This document shows positions 27,358 through 37,463 of a stretch of 64,000 bases of DNA, piece after piece. Source of the DNA: an uncultured Cellvibrionales bacterium. GTDB taxonomy: Bacteria > Pseudomonadota > Gammaproteobacteria > Pseudomonadales > Cellvibrionaceae. The notes under the pieces were generated by a model. It saw nothing but the letters and a program-made list of their open reading frames with translations. It ran no database searches and had not been told where the DNA came from. The DNA is taken from the NCBI GenBank assembly GCA_913020115.1, contig CAJWBQ010000001.1, forward strand, positions 1 to 64,000, read 5' to 3'. The first letter of the stretch is position 1; each line of letters starts with the position of its first letter. Made by a program: the position numbers and the translations under genes.

Positions 27358-29496
27358 TTGAAAAAGCTGTTTATTCTATTGTTTATTGCCCTAGTGGCGG
27401 GTCTGTTTTATCACTTTGATGGTGCTCAATACCTTTCCGTGGGCCAGTTCAGAGAGTGGTTTGAAACCCAGCCTTTGATGGCCGCGGGTGTCTATTTTGT
27501 GTCGTATGTCTTGATCACTGGCCTGTCGCTCCCTGGCGCTGCAGTGATGACCCTAATGGGCGGCGCTGTGTTTGGCTTAGCTTGGGGCCTTTTGCTGGTC
27601 TCATTTGCCAGTACGCTGGGGGCAACCTTGGCCTTTTTGGTTTCTCGCAGCCTGCTGCGAGATTGGGTGCAGGCACGTTTTGCCGCTCAGCTAGAAACCA
27701 TTAATAAGGGCATTGCCCGAGATGGCGCTTACTACTTGTTCAGCCTGCGTTTAATACCCGTCATTCCTTTTTTCGTCATTAATCTGGTTTTTGGTTTGGC
27801 ACCTATTCGGGCGTGGACCTTCTACTGGGTGAGCCAGCTCGGCATGCTCGCGGGCACGGCTGTTTTTGTGAATGCCGGAGCAGAGCTTGGCAATGTAGAA
27901 GAAATTAGTGTCAGTGGAATTATGACTCCGGGAATATTGATCGCCTTTGTACTTCTGGCTCTATTCCCCGTGCTGGCCAAGGCTGTGGGTGTGAGGTTAC
28001 AGCAGCGCCAATTAACTAAGTCTTTTTCTAAGCCCAAGCATTTTGACAGCAATATGCTAGTGATTGGCGGGGGTAGTGCCGGTTTGGTCAGTGCCCTTAT
28101 CGCCGCCGCGGTGAAAGCTAAGGTGACCTTGGTAGAAAAGCACAAAATGGGCGGTGATTGCCTCAATACGGGCTGCGTGCCCAGCAAAGCTCTGATTCGT
28201 TCCGCCGCCGTGGCGCATCAATTGAAACATGCTGGCGAGTACGGAATTTCTGATGCCAGCGGTGAGGTTGATTTTGCCGCGGTAATGGAGCGTGTCCAAG
28301 GGGTGATTAAAACCATTGAGCCGCATGACTCCGTTGAGCGCTTTACAGAATTGGGCGTAGACTGCTTGCAAGGCGATGCGAAAATACTATCACCTTGGGA
28401 AGTGCAGGTGGGCGAGCGCATACACACCGCTCGAAATATTGTGATTGCCACCGGTGCGCGCCCCTTTGTGCCACCGGTGCCCGGTATCGAAAACACGGCT
28501 TATCTGACCTCAGATACTTTGTGGGAATTGCGCGAACAGCCCAAGCGGCTCATGGTTATGGGTGCAGGGCCTATAGGCTGCGAACTGGCGCAGGCCTTTG
28601 CGCGGCTCGGCAGTGAAGTGACCTTGGTGGACATGGCCGATCGCATTATGCCTCGCGAAGACCCCGATGTGTCGGCGCTCGTCAGTCAGCGCTTAGAAGC
28701 CGAAGGCATTAAAGTATTAGTGGGCCACAAAACCATAGGCTTTGAATGTGACGAGGGGCAGGGAGTTAAACTCGCTAAATTAGAACCGCAAGCAGCGGGC
28801 GCCTCTTCTGGGTCTGAGCCTGTGTCTCTTGAGTTTGATGTATTGATGGTGGCTGTTGGTCGCAAGGCCAATACCGAAAACTTTGGCTTAGAAGCGCTGG
28901 ATGTTGAGCTGACGCCAAGCGGCACCATCGCTGTTGATGATTACTTGCGTACGCGCTACCACAATATTTACGCCTGTGGTGATGTGGCCGGCCCCTATCA
29001 ATTCACCCACATGGCGTCTCATCAAGCTTGGTTTGCCAGTGTAAATGCCCTCTTTGGTTTTGCGAAAAAGTTTAAAGTGGACTACAAAGTGGTGCCTTGG
29101 GCCACGTTTACGGCCCCGGAAGTGGCCAGAGTGGGTTTGAACGAGACTGACGCTACCGCCGCAGGAATAGAATTCGACGTGAGTCGTTACGACTTGGATG
29201 ACCTAGACAGGGCGATTGCCGATGGCGAAACTCAAGGTTTCATTAAAGTGCTTACCGCCAAGGGCCGTGACAAAGTTTTGGGCGCAACCATTGTTGGGTA
29301 TCATGCCAGCGATCTAATTACTGAATATGTCACAGCAATGAAACACGGGCATGGTTTAAATAAGATATTGGGCACCATTCATATCTACCCGACTATGAGT
29401 GAAGCGAATAAATTTGTTGCCGGTAATTGGAAGCGCGCCAACGCCCCCGAGGGGGTTTTGCGGTGGGTAGAAAAACTGCACCGCTGGAGACGATAA
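27358..29496 (+). CDS. VTT (TVP38/TMEM64) domain fused to mercuric-reductase-like FAD oxidoreductase
   Basis: A 712-residue fusion. Residues 1-225 are a VTT/SNARE-associated DedA-like membrane domain with about five to six hydrophobic helices ('YFVSYVLITGLSLPGAAVMT', 'LRLIPVIPFFVINLVFG'). Residues 230-712 are a class I pyridine-nucleotide disulfide oxidoreductase: FAD fold 'VIGGGSAGLVSAL', redox pair Cys268/Cys273 ('GDCLNTGCVPSKAL'), NAD site 'VMGAGPIGCELAQAF' and C-terminal 'IHIYPTMSEANK'. It lacks the terminal vicinal cysteines of MerA, so mercury reduction is not implied. It begins with TTG, 7 bases after AGGA. The arsM-like gene follows after 50 bp and is probably cotranscribed. The substrate is unknown. 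Confidence 0.88.
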   Translation: MKKLFILLFIALVAGLFYHFDGAQYLSVGQFREWFETQPLMAAGVYFVSYVLITGLSLPGAAVMTLMGGAVFGLAWGLLLVSFASTLGATLAFLVSRSLLRDWVQARFAAQLETINKGIARDGAYYLFSLRLIPVIPFFVINLVFGLAPIRAWTFYWVSQLGMLAGTAVFVNAGAELGNVEEISVSGIMTPGILIAFVLLALFPVLAKAVGVRLQQRQLTKSFSKPKHFDSNMLVIGGGSAGLVSALIAAAVKAKVTLVEKHKMGGDCLNTGCVPSKALIRSAAVAHQLKHAGEYGISDASGEVDFAAVMERVQGVIKTIEPHDSVERFTELGVDCLQGDAKILSPWEVQVGERIHTARNIVIATGARPFVPPVPGIENTAYLTSDTLWELREQPKRLMVMGAGPIGCELAQAFARLGSEVTLVDMADRIMPREDPDVSALVSQRLEAEGIKVLVGHKTIGFECDEGQGVKLAKLEPQAAGASSGSEPVSLEFDVLMVAVGRKANTENFGLEALDVELTPSGTIAVDDYLRTRYHNIYACGDVAGPYQFTHMASHQAWFASVNALFGFAKKFKVDYKVVPWATFTAPEVARVGLNETDATAAGIEFDVSRYDLDDLDRAIADGETQGFIKVLTAKGRDKVLGATIVGYHASDLITEYVTAMKHGHGLNKILGTIHIYPTMSEANKFVAGNWKRANAPEGVLRWVEKLHRWRR

Positions 29497-29546
29497 GGCT
29501 CGGTAGAACTAACTTTAAATCACATTGAATTAACAAAGAGGATTAC

Positions 29547-30731
29547 ATGAACGAGAGCGATGAAGCGACTAAAGCGGAATTAAATCTGGGCACTGAAGGT
29601 CATACCCAAAGTAATGGTGTCGAGAACACTGTGCAAGCGCGATATAGCGAAGGTGCTCAAGCTGTACAAGAAGCTCTGTGTTGCCCCGTTGATTACGACA
29701 CTTCACTTTTGGCGCTGTTGCCTGCCGAAATTGTTGAAAAAGATTATGGTTGTGGCGATCCGTCTCGCTACGTTAAACCTGGTGATACCGTTTTAGATCT
29801 TGGCAGTGGTGGTGGCAAAATTTGTTACATGGCCGCGCAAATCGTCGGAGAAGGCGGCGGGGTTATCGGGGTTGATATGACCGACGATATGCTAGCCTTG
29901 GCGCGTAAACACCAGCCAGAAATGGCTGGAAAACTCGGCGGCGATCGTGTCGATTTTCGGAAGGGTTATATTCAAGATCTCGCTTTGAATGTGCAAGATA
30001 TGGAAGCGTGGTTGAGCGCAAACCCTGTATCGAATATTGATGACCTGCAAGCCTTAGAGCTCTGGAAAGCTCAGCAAAAAACAAGCTCGCCTCTCGTAGA
30101 TTCAAGCAGCGTTGATCTTGTGATTTCCAATTGCGTATTGAATTTGGTTGCCCAGCAAGATCGGGAACAAATGATTTCCGAAATTTTCAGAGTGCTAAAA
30201 CCAGGTGGTCGTGTCGCGATTTCAGATATTGTATGTGACGAGTTGGTGCCGGAACACTTGCAAAATGACCCCACACTTTGGAGCGGTTGTATTTCCGGCG
30301 CCTTCCATGAAAAAGGTTTTCTCGACGCATTTACCGATGCCGGTTTTGTCGCTGTAGCCTATGACAAATGGGAAAATAGCCCCTGGCAAGTGGTTGAAGG
30401 CATTGAGTTTCGCTCGGTAACACTGATGGCAGTGAAGCCTAGTCAAGATAAATTGCTTGATGCTGGGCATGGTCTTATTTACAAAGGGCCATTTCAAACT
30501 GTACACGATGACCTCGGCAATTATTTCCCGCGAGGCGAGCGAATTGCGGTCTCTCAGCGCACTTTTGAATTGTTGATGAGCTCTGCTTATGCCGACAGTT
30601 TTATTGGCGTCGAGCCTTCGCAAGCATTTTCCAATGGGTGTTTTAATAAGCCGGCTGGAACCGTACGCTTGGTTTCTGAAACCAAAGGCGGTAAGCAGAG
30701 CGGTGGGGATAGTTCTTCTGGCTGCTGTTAA
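29547..30731 (+). CDS. ArsM-like arsenite S-adenosylmethionine methyltransferase
   Basis: A 394-residue class I SAM methyltransferase. SAM motif 'VLDLGSGGGKICYMA'; ArsM-style 'ISNCVLNLV' follows. Cysteines matching the arsenic-binding set appear at 45/46 ('ALCCPVDYD'), 69 ('KDYGCGDPSRYVKPGD'), 196 ('SNCVLNL') and 248 ('WSGCISGA'), with a terminal Cys-Cys (393-394). Between the SAM core and 'ISNCVLNL' there is an insertion of about 40 residues (146-186), and a distinct C-terminal domain (about 300-370). AGAGGA precedes the ATG. It probably methylates arsenite or a related metalloid; other substrates are possible. No arsR or arsenite exporter lies nearby. Confidence 0.78.
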   Translation: MNESDEATKAELNLGTEGHTQSNGVENTVQARYSEGAQAVQEALCCPVDYDTSLLALLPAEIVEKDYGCGDPSRYVKPGDTVLDLGSGGGKICYMAAQIVGEGGGVIGVDMTDDMLALARKHQPEMAGKLGGDRVDFRKGYIQDLALNVQDMEAWLSANPVSNIDDLQALELWKAQQKTSSPLVDSSSVDLVISNCVLNLVAQQDREQMISEIFRVLKPGGRVAISDIVCDELVPEHLQNDPTLWSGCISGAFHEKGFLDAFTDAGFVAVAYDKWENSPWQVVEGIEFRSVTLMAVKPSQDKLLDAGHGLIYKGPFQTVHDDLGNYFPRGERIAVSQRTFELLMSSAYADSFIGVEPSQAFSNGCFNKPAGTVRLVSETKGGKQSGGDSSSGCC

Positions 30732-30743
30732 TTTTCTTGTTTG

Positions 30744-30790
30744 AAAGGGTGGTGGAATTTTCGCTCACGCTTAAATTCACCACCCTTTTT
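30744..30790. terminator. Bidirectional intrinsic terminator between arsM-like gene and hybrid kinase
   Basis: A 17-bp near-perfect stem (AAAGGGTGGTGGAATTT with AAATTCACCACCCTTT) encloses a 12-nt loop, flanked by A-rich and T-rich runs. It lies 13 bp after the arsM-like stop and serves both convergent genes. Confidence 0.88.
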
Positions 30791-30819
30791 AGGATCTTCT
30801 AGTAGCAAAATATTTCTGT

Positions 30820-33240
30820 TTAAGACATTGCTTGGTTCGCCGACTTCAAAAAGCCCAATTTCTCAAACGCCGAGCGCAAATCATTCATGGTTACAGGTTT
30901 GCAGAGATAATGGTTCATTCCCACAGCGTAAACGGCTTCTCGATGTTCCTGCATGGCGTGGGCTGTTAACGCGATAATGGCCGTTGCCGGCATGCCGCTT
31001 TGCTTCTCGTACAAACGAATATTTCGGGTGGCGTCAAAACCATCCATTTCTGGCATTTCGCAATCCATCAAAATAAAATCAAATGCTTTGCTCGCGGTTT
31101 TTACCATATGCAAAGCCTCAAGGCCGTTTTCAACAATAATTGGATTAATGTCAAATTTCCCAAGTAAGCCCTTGATAACCATGCGATTCACCGCATTGTC
31201 TTCGGCAACTAGTACCCGCAGGCTCTTAAACGCTGGGGCGAATACAACAGGTTCGTTTTTCTGAACACGATCCATTTCGACGTCGGCACCCAGCAGCGCG
31301 GCCAATTCAAGTTTTAGTTTTTTAGGGGATATCGGTTTTCTCAGTGCAATGTGAATGCCGTGGGCACTGAGCAGCTCTTCGTTTAATGGAATATCGGTGG
31401 CAGTCAGCATAAACAGCGGTATAGTTTTGAACGCCGGATTTTGCCGAATTTCTTTTGCTAGAGTCAAACCATCGGTATCGGGCAATTGATAATCGAGAGA
31501 CACGAAGTCAAATTTTTTGTCAAGGGCATAGTTTTGTGTAAGTGTTTCTAGCGCGGCCTTGCCACTGCTCGCGATAGTGGTATTGACCCCCCAGCTTTCG
31601 CAGTGATGACTGATAATTTCACACAGCGCTGGATTATCTTCAACAATGAGTAACCTTCGGCCCGCAATGGTAGTGCAGACACTTTTACTGTTGGCCTTGC
31701 TGGGAGTGATCGATTCCTCCATTAAGTCGAAGCGAGCTGTAAACCAAAACGTGGAGCCCATACCTTCTTCGCTATGCATGCCGATGCTGCCACCCATCAT
31801 CTCGGCAAGACGTTTGCAAATGGCCAAACCTAGACCTGTTCCACCGTATTTTCGAGTGGTGGAATTGTCGGCTTGACTGAAGGATTCGAAAAGCGCGCTT
31901 TGAGCTTCTTTGGCAATACCAATGCCGCTGTCTCTTATTGAGAATCGAATTAAAGGCTGCTCCATTGTTGAGTCGGGCTCTCGGCGCGCTTCGAGAATGA
32001 CGTAGCCCTCATTGGTAAATTTAAAGGCATTGCCCAGAAGATTAATTAATATTTGCCGTAGACGCGTAGAGTCACCCTTTAAATACAGGGGAGTTGTGGG
32101 ACTAACACTGCCAAGTACTTCAATATTACGCTTATTCGCCGCGGCACCAAATAACTGGGTGCAGTCTTCTATAAGGTCTTCTAGATTAAATGTAGCCGAC
32201 TCGAGATCCATTTTCCCAGCTTCAATTTTGGAGTAATCGAGTATGTCGTTGATGATGTCCAGCAGGGTTTCACCCGAGCGGTGAATGACGTCCAGATAGT
32301 GCTGCTGACTTTCATTGAGGTGTGTGTCGCGCAGTAGTTCAACCATGCCAATCACACCATTCATGGGTGTGCGAATTTCATGAGACATGGTTGCCAGAAA
32401 CTGGCTCTTAGCTCGGTTGGCGTCCTGCGCAACCGCTGTTTGACGACGGGACTCAAGATTTTCCTCTTTTTCGGCCAATAGGGCGAGCTCAATAGCATGC
32501 CGTTGTTCAATATCGTCCAGCAGGGTTTCGCGCATCTGGTTTACCGCGTCCACCACGTTGTCTAGTTCGTCGGGTTTAACGTCAGATTTCAGTCGGTTCA
32601 ACTTGAGAGGCGTGGTCAGTTTGTCCAAGCTTAGTTGACGGGTATAGCGAGCGATGGATTCCATATGCCGTGTAAGCAGCGAGCGCACTAGCCACAAAAT
32701 AAACAGTGAAACGAGAAGGGTTTTGGTGAACTGTAATATGGCAATGAAAAAAGCGCGATCGTAGAGCTTATTATAGACGCTCTCTAAACTTGCGGTGATG
32801 ATGAGTTCGCCCAATTCTTGTTCTTTGGTATTTTCATCTTTATAGACAAGCTTGTAAGATTTCTGCAGTGTTTTTAAGTTGAGGGCCTCTTCCTGAGCTT
32901 GGTATTCTGCTGGCGGCAGTGCTGTCATTTCCTTTTCGTCGTTATTCCAGTCTTTCCAGGTGACGGTAACCTGCACCACATCTTCAATTTTCCAAACGCT
33001 GTGAATTTGTACTTTTAGCTGTTCCTCGTCAAAGCCCCACAAGCTTTTGGTGATACTCTCGATGGTGCTTACTTGCACTTGGTCTAAGCGTTTGTCTAGC
33101 TCGCCAATGTCATTGACATAGTTGCCGTATAGCTGAAGGAGAATAGCCACAAGGGCCATCAGCGAACTGCTGAGTATAATGAGCCCGAGTAAGCGTGCAG
33201 CTATGGGGTTTTCTCTACTGTAGCTTGTCAGTTTAAACAT
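30820..33240 (-). CDS. Membrane hybrid sensor histidine kinase (HAMP-HisKA-HATPase-REC-REC)
   Basis: An 806-residue kinase. Transmembrane helices at about 14-38 and 163-187 bracket a periplasmic sensor of about 125 residues ('[20 protein letters not shown]'). Then comes a HAMP-like linker, a coiled coil (about 245-275), HisKA with His287 ('[12 protein letters not shown]'), HATPase ('[10 protein letters not shown]', 'DSGIGIAK', 'GGTGLGL') and two receivers ('LLIVEDN…[13 protein letters not shown]' and 'VLVAEDN…[13 protein letters not shown]'). No Hpt domain or partner is adjacent. Single gene, convergent to the arsM-like gene; the signal is unknown. The periplasmic W-x-F-D-E type sensor resembles ones seen upstream of diguanylate cyclases or hybrid kinases. 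Confidence 0.92.
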   Translation of the reverse strand: MFKLTSYSRENPIAARLLGLIILSSSLMALVAILLQLYGNYVNDIGELDKRLDQVQVSTIESITKSLWGFDEEQLKVQIHSVWKIEDVVQVTVTWKDWNNDEKEMTALPPAEYQAQEEALNLKTLQKSYKLVYKDENTKEQELGELIITASLESVYNKLYDRAFFIAILQFTKTLLVSLFILWLVRSLLTRHMESIARYTRQLSLDKLTTPLKLNRLKSDVKPDELDNVVDAVNQMRETLLDDIEQRHAIELALLAEKEENLESRRQTAVAQDANRAKSQFLATMSHEIRTPMNGVIGMVELLRDTHLNESQQHYLDVIHRSGETLLDIINDILDYSKIEAGKMDLESATFNLEDLIEDCTQLFGAAANKRNIEVLGSVSPTTPLYLKGDSTRLRQILINLLGNAFKFTNEGYVILEARREPDSTMEQPLIRFSIRDSGIGIAKEAQSALFESFSQADNSTTRKYGGTGLGLAICKRLAEMMGGSIGMHSEEGMGSTFWFTARFDLMEESITPSKANSKSVCTTIAGRRLLIVEDNPALCEIISHHCESWGVNTTIASSGKAALETLTQNYALDKKFDFVSLDYQLPDTDGLTLAKEIRQNPAFKTIPLFMLTATDIPLNEELLSAHGIHIALRKPISPKKLKLELAALLGADVEMDRVQKNEPVVFAPAFKSLRVLVAEDNAVNRMVIKGLLGKFDINPIIVENGLEALHMVKTASKAFDFILMDCEMPEMDGFDATRNIRLYEKQSGMPATAIIALTAHAMQEHREAVYAVGMNHYLCKPVTMNDLRSAFEKLGFLKSANQAMS

Positions 33241-33270
33241 GCTTGTAGGCCGATCCTTCTGTAAATTATT

Positions 33271-33299
33271 ATTGATAGTAACTACTCTCTACTATCGAT
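33271..33299. promoter_or_regulatory. Dyad upstream of the membrane hybrid kinase
   Basis: ATTGATAGT (33271-33279) and ACTATCGAT (33291-33299) form an 8/9-bp inverted repeat around an 11-base spacer, 30-60 bp upstream of the kinase start. It could be an operator; no factor is assigned. The rest of 33241-33438 shows nothing I can name. Confidence 0.3.
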
Positions 33300-33438
33300 T
33301 AAGGCCATTATTGTCACTGAGTGCTGCGGTGGAGCGTCTGAACTCAGCGGGGCGAGCCAAGGCGTGTGGTGCGCGCCAATACTTAATAATAGCCACGCTT
33401 GCGTGAACTTGGCAAACTTTCAATTCGAAGTTTGGGCG

Positions 33439-34620
33439 CTAATCCAGAAAGCCCTCTAGAAGTGTGTTCAGAAAACGCAGCCCTAAGGGGCTTGCCTGAA
33501 TTCTTTGCTGCCCCTCTGTCATTAGACCTTTGGCCTGCATAGCCTGCCATTGGGGGGCTATAGCGTTTATGTTCAGGCCCGTGCGAGCACTGAATAAGCT
33601 GGCCTCAACACCCTTATTGAGTCTTAGCACATTCATTAAAAATTCCAGTTTTATTTTCCCTAACTCTACAGCTTCGTCTTCAACGGTGTTGATTCCGTTC
33701 AGGTAGTGCCGAGGTAGGCGGGTTTTGCGGCGTCGCACCACACTATATTGCTTGTCCTCCAGTAGCGAGAGCTTGCCGTGGGCGCCGGCGCCTATGCCAA
33801 TATAGTCACCGAAGGTCCAGTAATTGAGGTTGTGCTGTGAGGCTTTATTGGGCCGGCTGTAGGCCGATATTTCGTACTGCTGGAAACCGGCGCTCGAGAG
33901 TCGAGCCTGGCCCGCGTCTTGAATGTCGATCAGAGTATCTTCTACTGGAAGCGTGGGCGGGCGGGAAAAGAATTCCGTATTTTGCTCAATGGTTAGCTGA
34001 TACCACGATAGGTGTTCAGGTTCAAAGGCGAGTGCCTGTTCAAGGTCCGCGAGCGCTCCCTCGAGGTTTTGTTCGGGCAGACCGTGCATAAGGTCTATAT
34101 TAATGTTGTTGAAGCCGGCCTTTCGTGCCATTTCTACGGCCCTCAGGCCTTCATCGCGGCCGTGAATACGCCCCAAGAGTTGTAGTTGGCGGTCTTGAAA
34201 ACTTTGTATGCCAATAGATAGGCGATTAACGCCTGCGCTAGAAAAGCCGCGAAAGCGGGCCTGTTCAAAGGTGCCTGGATTGGCTTCCAAAGTGATTTCT
34301 ATATCAGATTCAAAACCAAGAGTGCGCTCAGCGTGCTCCAAAATTTCGCCAATAGCCCGATCTGTGAACAAGCTGGGAGTGCCTCCACCAATAAAGATGG
34401 AGCTGAGTTTACGGCCCTGTGCACTGGGGCTTTCAGCCTGTAAGTCGGCGGCTAGTGCGGCAACGTATTCCTTCTCCGGTAGAGTTTTTTCCGCTTGGTG
34501 AGAGTTGAAGTCACAGTAGGGGCATTTTTTTACACACCAAGGTATATGTATGTAGAGACCCAGAGGCGGTAGCTCGGCCCTGGAAACGTCAATTTGCTCA
34601 ATGTTGCTATGTTTGGACAA
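33439..34620 (-). CDS. hemW: Radical SAM heme chaperone HemW
   Basis: A 393-residue coproporphyrinogen-III-oxidase-like protein now known as a heme chaperone. The radical-SAM cluster is 'IPWCVKKCPYCDFNSH' (Cys29, Cys33, Cys36), with 'SIFIGGGTPSLF' and 'SIGIQSFQDRQLQLLGR' following, and a C-terminal HemW winged-helix domain. The extra cysteine that marks true HemN is absent (Phe-Asn-Ser in 'CDFNS'). In Pseudomonas it is adjacent to rdgB; here an acyltransferase gene has come between. Confidence 0.93.
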   Translation of the reverse strand: MSKHSNIEQIDVSRAELPPLGLYIHIPWCVKKCPYCDFNSHQAEKTLPEKEYVAALAADLQAESPSAQGRKLSSIFIGGGTPSLFTDRAIGEILEHAERTLGFESDIEITLEANPGTFEQARFRGFSSAGVNRLSIGIQSFQDRQLQLLGRIHGRDEGLRAVEMARKAGFNNINIDLMHGLPEQNLEGALADLEQALAFEPEHLSWYQLTIEQNTEFFSRPPTLPVEDTLIDIQDAGQARLSSAGFQQYEISAYSRPNKASQHNLNYWTFGDYIGIGAGAHGKLSLLEDKQYSVVRRRKTRLPRHYLNGINTVEDEAVELGKIKLEFLMNVLRLNKGVEASLFSARTGLNINAIAPQWQAMQAKGLMTEGQQRIQASPLGLRFLNTLLEGFLD

Positions 34621-34879
34621 GAGATGCAGCCTTTAAGGGTGTATTGCCTGATTGATAAGCGTCAGTATACAGTGCTTAGGCTGTGTCACGCGAAAGCTCT
34701 TACTCGCCATCTGCCACGTTGCTCCCTCGCCAAGTCTGCTAAATCCCGCTTGTGCTATTGATTGCCTAGGGGGCCGCCTAGCTCTGGAAATTATTCGAAA
34801 TTGAGCGAGCTTTTGTGTAAGATCGCGAAGCTTCTGATATCGCTTTATTGAACCATTCCCACATGAGTCGCTCGGATTT

Positions 34880-36856
34880 ATGAACAAAGTTTCTCTAGAT
34901 TATCGCGCCGATATTGACGGCTTAAGGGCGATTTCAGCTCTGGCTATCGTTTTTTTCCATTTAGGCTTTACGGGTTTCACCGGCGGTTTTGTAGGCGTAG
35001 ACATTTTTTTTGTCATCTCCGGCTATCTTATTGTCCCGAAGCTCGCCAGCAATTTGCAGGCTGGCACCTTTACTCTGGCGAAGTTCTATGAAAATAGAAT
35101 CCGTCGAATTCTACCCGCCTTACTGCTGGTGCTACTGTTCACAACCCTCGTAGGCTTTTTTATTCTTAGCCCGCGGGAATACTCGGAGTATGCGGCCAGC
35201 ACTCTGGCCGTGCTGGCGTTTGGCGCGAATATCTTTTTTAACGATCGCTCTGACTATTTTGCCGATGCTGCCCATCAAAAACCCTTTCTTCACGCTTGGT
35301 CTTTGGGTATTGAAGAGCAGTTTTACATCATTATTCCTTGCCTGCTTTTGCTACTTTGGTCGCTGCGTCGCCAGACGCCGGGAAAAGTGATTGTGTGGGT
35401 AACACTGCTCTCTTTTATCTATAACTTGGTATTTATCAGAATAAATGAAACCCATACTTTCTATATGCCAATGTCTCGCTTCTGGGAGTTGGGTCTGGGG
35501 GGGCTGTTAGGGCTTTATTCGAGTCAATTTAAGGTGCATTCACGTTTCGCCTTGCCTTTGGGTGCACTGGGCATGGCCTTACTGATTGTGGCCATTTTTA
35601 GTGTCGATGATTCCTTAGCATATCCAGGTATCACGGCGCTGCTGCCAGTGCTTGGCGCTTGTCTGCTCATTTACGCTGGGCAATTGCGCGATAACGGTTT
35701 GAGTAAGTTATTGGGTTGTTGGCCTCTACGTTATATTGGCCGCTTGTCATACTCACTCTATTTAATTCATTGGCCTTTGATAGTTTTTGTTCGCTTGTAT
35801 CTCTCCCGCCCTCTGGAGCTATTTGAACAGCTCGCTATTCTCGCGTTCAGCTTTGTTTGGGCCGCTTTGTCTTGGCACTTCATGGAAAGCAAAATTCTAA
35901 ACAAGCAGGCAATGAGCTATAAATCCGTTAAGTGGGGCACCGGTTTTGCGGCGAGTTTGTGTGGTCTCGCTGCCATTATCATTGTCAATAATGGCGGTCT
36001 TGAAGAGCGTATGAGCGAAAAGTCACAGCTTTTGTTGAGTGATATCCGACAAGAAAAACAGCTCATGAAGTCGGAGTGCGCAGAGATACACCCCTTGGGT
36101 GGCAAGGCCTTCTCCCGCTACCCTATTTGCGTGGACGGGAATACAGAAGCGAGAAAGATACTGTTTTGGGGAGATTCCCACGCCGAGATGATAGGTGACG
36201 GTTTTCGTGCTTTGGTAGCGCCTGATTTATTTCAATTGGCTATTGCAGAAATGCCCAGCTGTTCGCCGCTAGTGTCTGTGCTTACCTCTCGACGGAAAAA
36301 CCGTGAATTGTGCGGAGACTTCGTAAATTTGGTACTGGAATATGTCCAAAAATCTGAAGTGGATGTTGTGGTTTTGGCTGGCCGTTGGGCTAACTTGGCT
36401 TCCAGTGTTCGCTCTCCAGGAGACGGCGGTCGCAGTCATCAAATTTTTGATCGCGAAGCTGGCGATGCGCCAGTGAGTTTACAGTTTGCCCTTAAGCGGA
36501 CAATTGCAGCGATTGAAGCGGCAGGCGCGAGTGTATTGGTGCTGGGGCCTGTACCAGAAGTGCCTTTCCATGTACCCGATACTTTAGTGAGAACCCGCAG
36601 CGGAATTGGTCAGTTGCCAGAAGTGAGTCGAATGCAGTTTGATCTTCGTCAGGCGCAAGTACTCGCGGCACTTAAAAATATTCACCTATCACCCTCCGTA
36701 CAGGTGCTTTACCCCCACGATTATTTATGTGACGAAGTGGCGTGCGCTGTTGAGAACGGTGCTTTAGCTTTGTATACCGATGACGATCATCTGAGTGTTG
36801 AAGGCACTCGGCCTATTATTGAGAATTTGGTCTCAAGCTTGCGGGTTTTACAGTAG
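34880..36856 (+). CDS. OafA/YrhL-type acyltransferase with C-terminal SGNH domain
   Basis: A 658-residue membrane O-acyltransferase. Residues 8-345 are an acyltransferase-3 domain with about ten helices ('[20 protein letters not shown]', '[17 protein letters not shown]', '[13 protein letters not shown]'). Residues 415-655 form a periplasmic SGNH hydrolase-like domain with nucleophile Ser433 ('[10 protein letters not shown]') and the Asp634-x-x-His637 pair ('DDDHLSVEG'). Such fusions O-acetylate lipopolysaccharide or other surface glycans. The gene interrupts the conserved hemW–rdgB synteny and overlaps the convergent rdgB stop by 9 bp. The target glycan is unknown. Confidence 0.9.
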   Translation: MNKVSLDYRADIDGLRAISALAIVFFHLGFTGFTGGFVGVDIFFVISGYLIVPKLASNLQAGTFTLAKFYENRIRRILPALLLVLLFTTLVGFFILSPREYSEYAASTLAVLAFGANIFFNDRSDYFADAAHQKPFLHAWSLGIEEQFYIIIPCLLLLLWSLRRQTPGKVIVWVTLLSFIYNLVFIRINETHTFYMPMSRFWELGLGGLLGLYSSQFKVHSRFALPLGALGMALLIVAIFSVDDSLAYPGITALLPVLGACLLIYAGQLRDNGLSKLLGCWPLRYIGRLSYSLYLIHWPLIVFVRLYLSRPLELFEQLAILAFSFVWAALSWHFMESKILNKQAMSYKSVKWGTGFAASLCGLAAIIIVNNGGLEERMSEKSQLLLSDIRQEKQLMKSECAEIHPLGGKAFSRYPICVDGNTEARKILFWGDSHAEMIGDGFRALVAPDLFQLAIAEMPSCSPLVSVLTSRRKNRELCGDFVNLVLEYVQKSEVDVVVLAGRWANLASSVRSPGDGGRSHQIFDREAGDAPVSLQFALKRTIAAIEAAGASVLVLGPVPEVPFHVPDTLVRTRSGIGQLPEVSRMQFDLRQAQVLAALKNIHLSPSVQVLYPHDYLCDEVACAVENGALALYTDDDHLSVEGTRPIIENLVSSLRVLQ

Positions 36857-37456
36857 CGCGGCCACAAGTTGGCTTAAGGCTTTGCCTCTGTGACTAATGC
36901 GATTCTTGTCAGCCTTCGCTAGCTCAGCTGAGGCACAGTTTAATTCTGGCAACCAAAATAATGGGTCATAGCCAAAGCCGTTGTTGCCACTGGCATCGCG
37001 CATAATAGTTCCCGACCATTCGCCGTGGCATATAATTGGCGTCGGGTCGTGCTCATGACGCATATAAACCAAACAACAAATGAATCGAGCTCCACGCTCT
37101 TCGTCGGGCACATCAATAAGTTCGCGTAACAATTTTTCATTGTTGGCGGCATCACTGTTGACGCCATTGTTTTCGTCTCTTGCGTATCGCGCAGAGTAAA
37201 TTCCAGGAGCGCCCTTGAGCGCGTCTACGGCCAAACCTGAATCGTCGGCTATGGCGGGCAAGCCGGTGTGCGCGCAGGCAAAACGGGCTTTGATAATGGC
37301 ATTTTCAACAAAACTAAGCCCGGTTTCTTCAACATCTGGGGTATTGAAAACAGACTGCGGTATTACTTTCATTCCGCAGTCAGCCAGTAAGTCCTGGAAT
37401 TCTTTTAATTTTCCAGGGTTGCCACTGGCCAGTACAACTTCCATTGGTTTTGCCAT
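36848..37456 (-). CDS. rdgB: XTP/dITP pyrophosphatase (RdgB/HAM1)
   Basis: A non-canonical purine NTP pyrophosphatase that clears dITP and XTP from the nucleotide pool. '[19 protein letters not shown]', '[19 protein letters not shown]', '[14 protein letters not shown]' and '[11 protein letters not shown]' are canonical. The ATG at 37456 gives 202 residues and begins 7 bp after the DUF4426 stop; the longer open frame upstream would overlap that gene and is not conserved. Confidence 0.96.
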   Translation of the reverse strand: MAKPMEVVLASGNPGKLKEFQDLLADCGMKVIPQSVFNTPDVEETGLSFVENAIIKARFACAHTGLPAIADDSGLAVDALKGAPGIYSARYARDENNGVNSDAANNEKLLRELIDVPDEERGARFICCLVYMRHEHDPTPIICHGEWSGTIMRDASGNNGFGYDPLFWLPELNCASAELAKADKNRISHRGKALSQLVAALL

Positions 37457-37463
37457 AAGAGTT

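Noticed and set aside
27358..29496. Calling the VTT-oxidoreductase fusion a mercuric reductase (merA)
   Set aside because: The C-terminal vicinal cysteines that deliver Hg(II) are absent and no mer genes lie nearby.
34633..34887. An 84-codon minus-strand open frame between hemW and the acyltransferase
   Set aside because: Overlaps the acyltransferase start, has no recognisable domain, and lacks a ribosome site.
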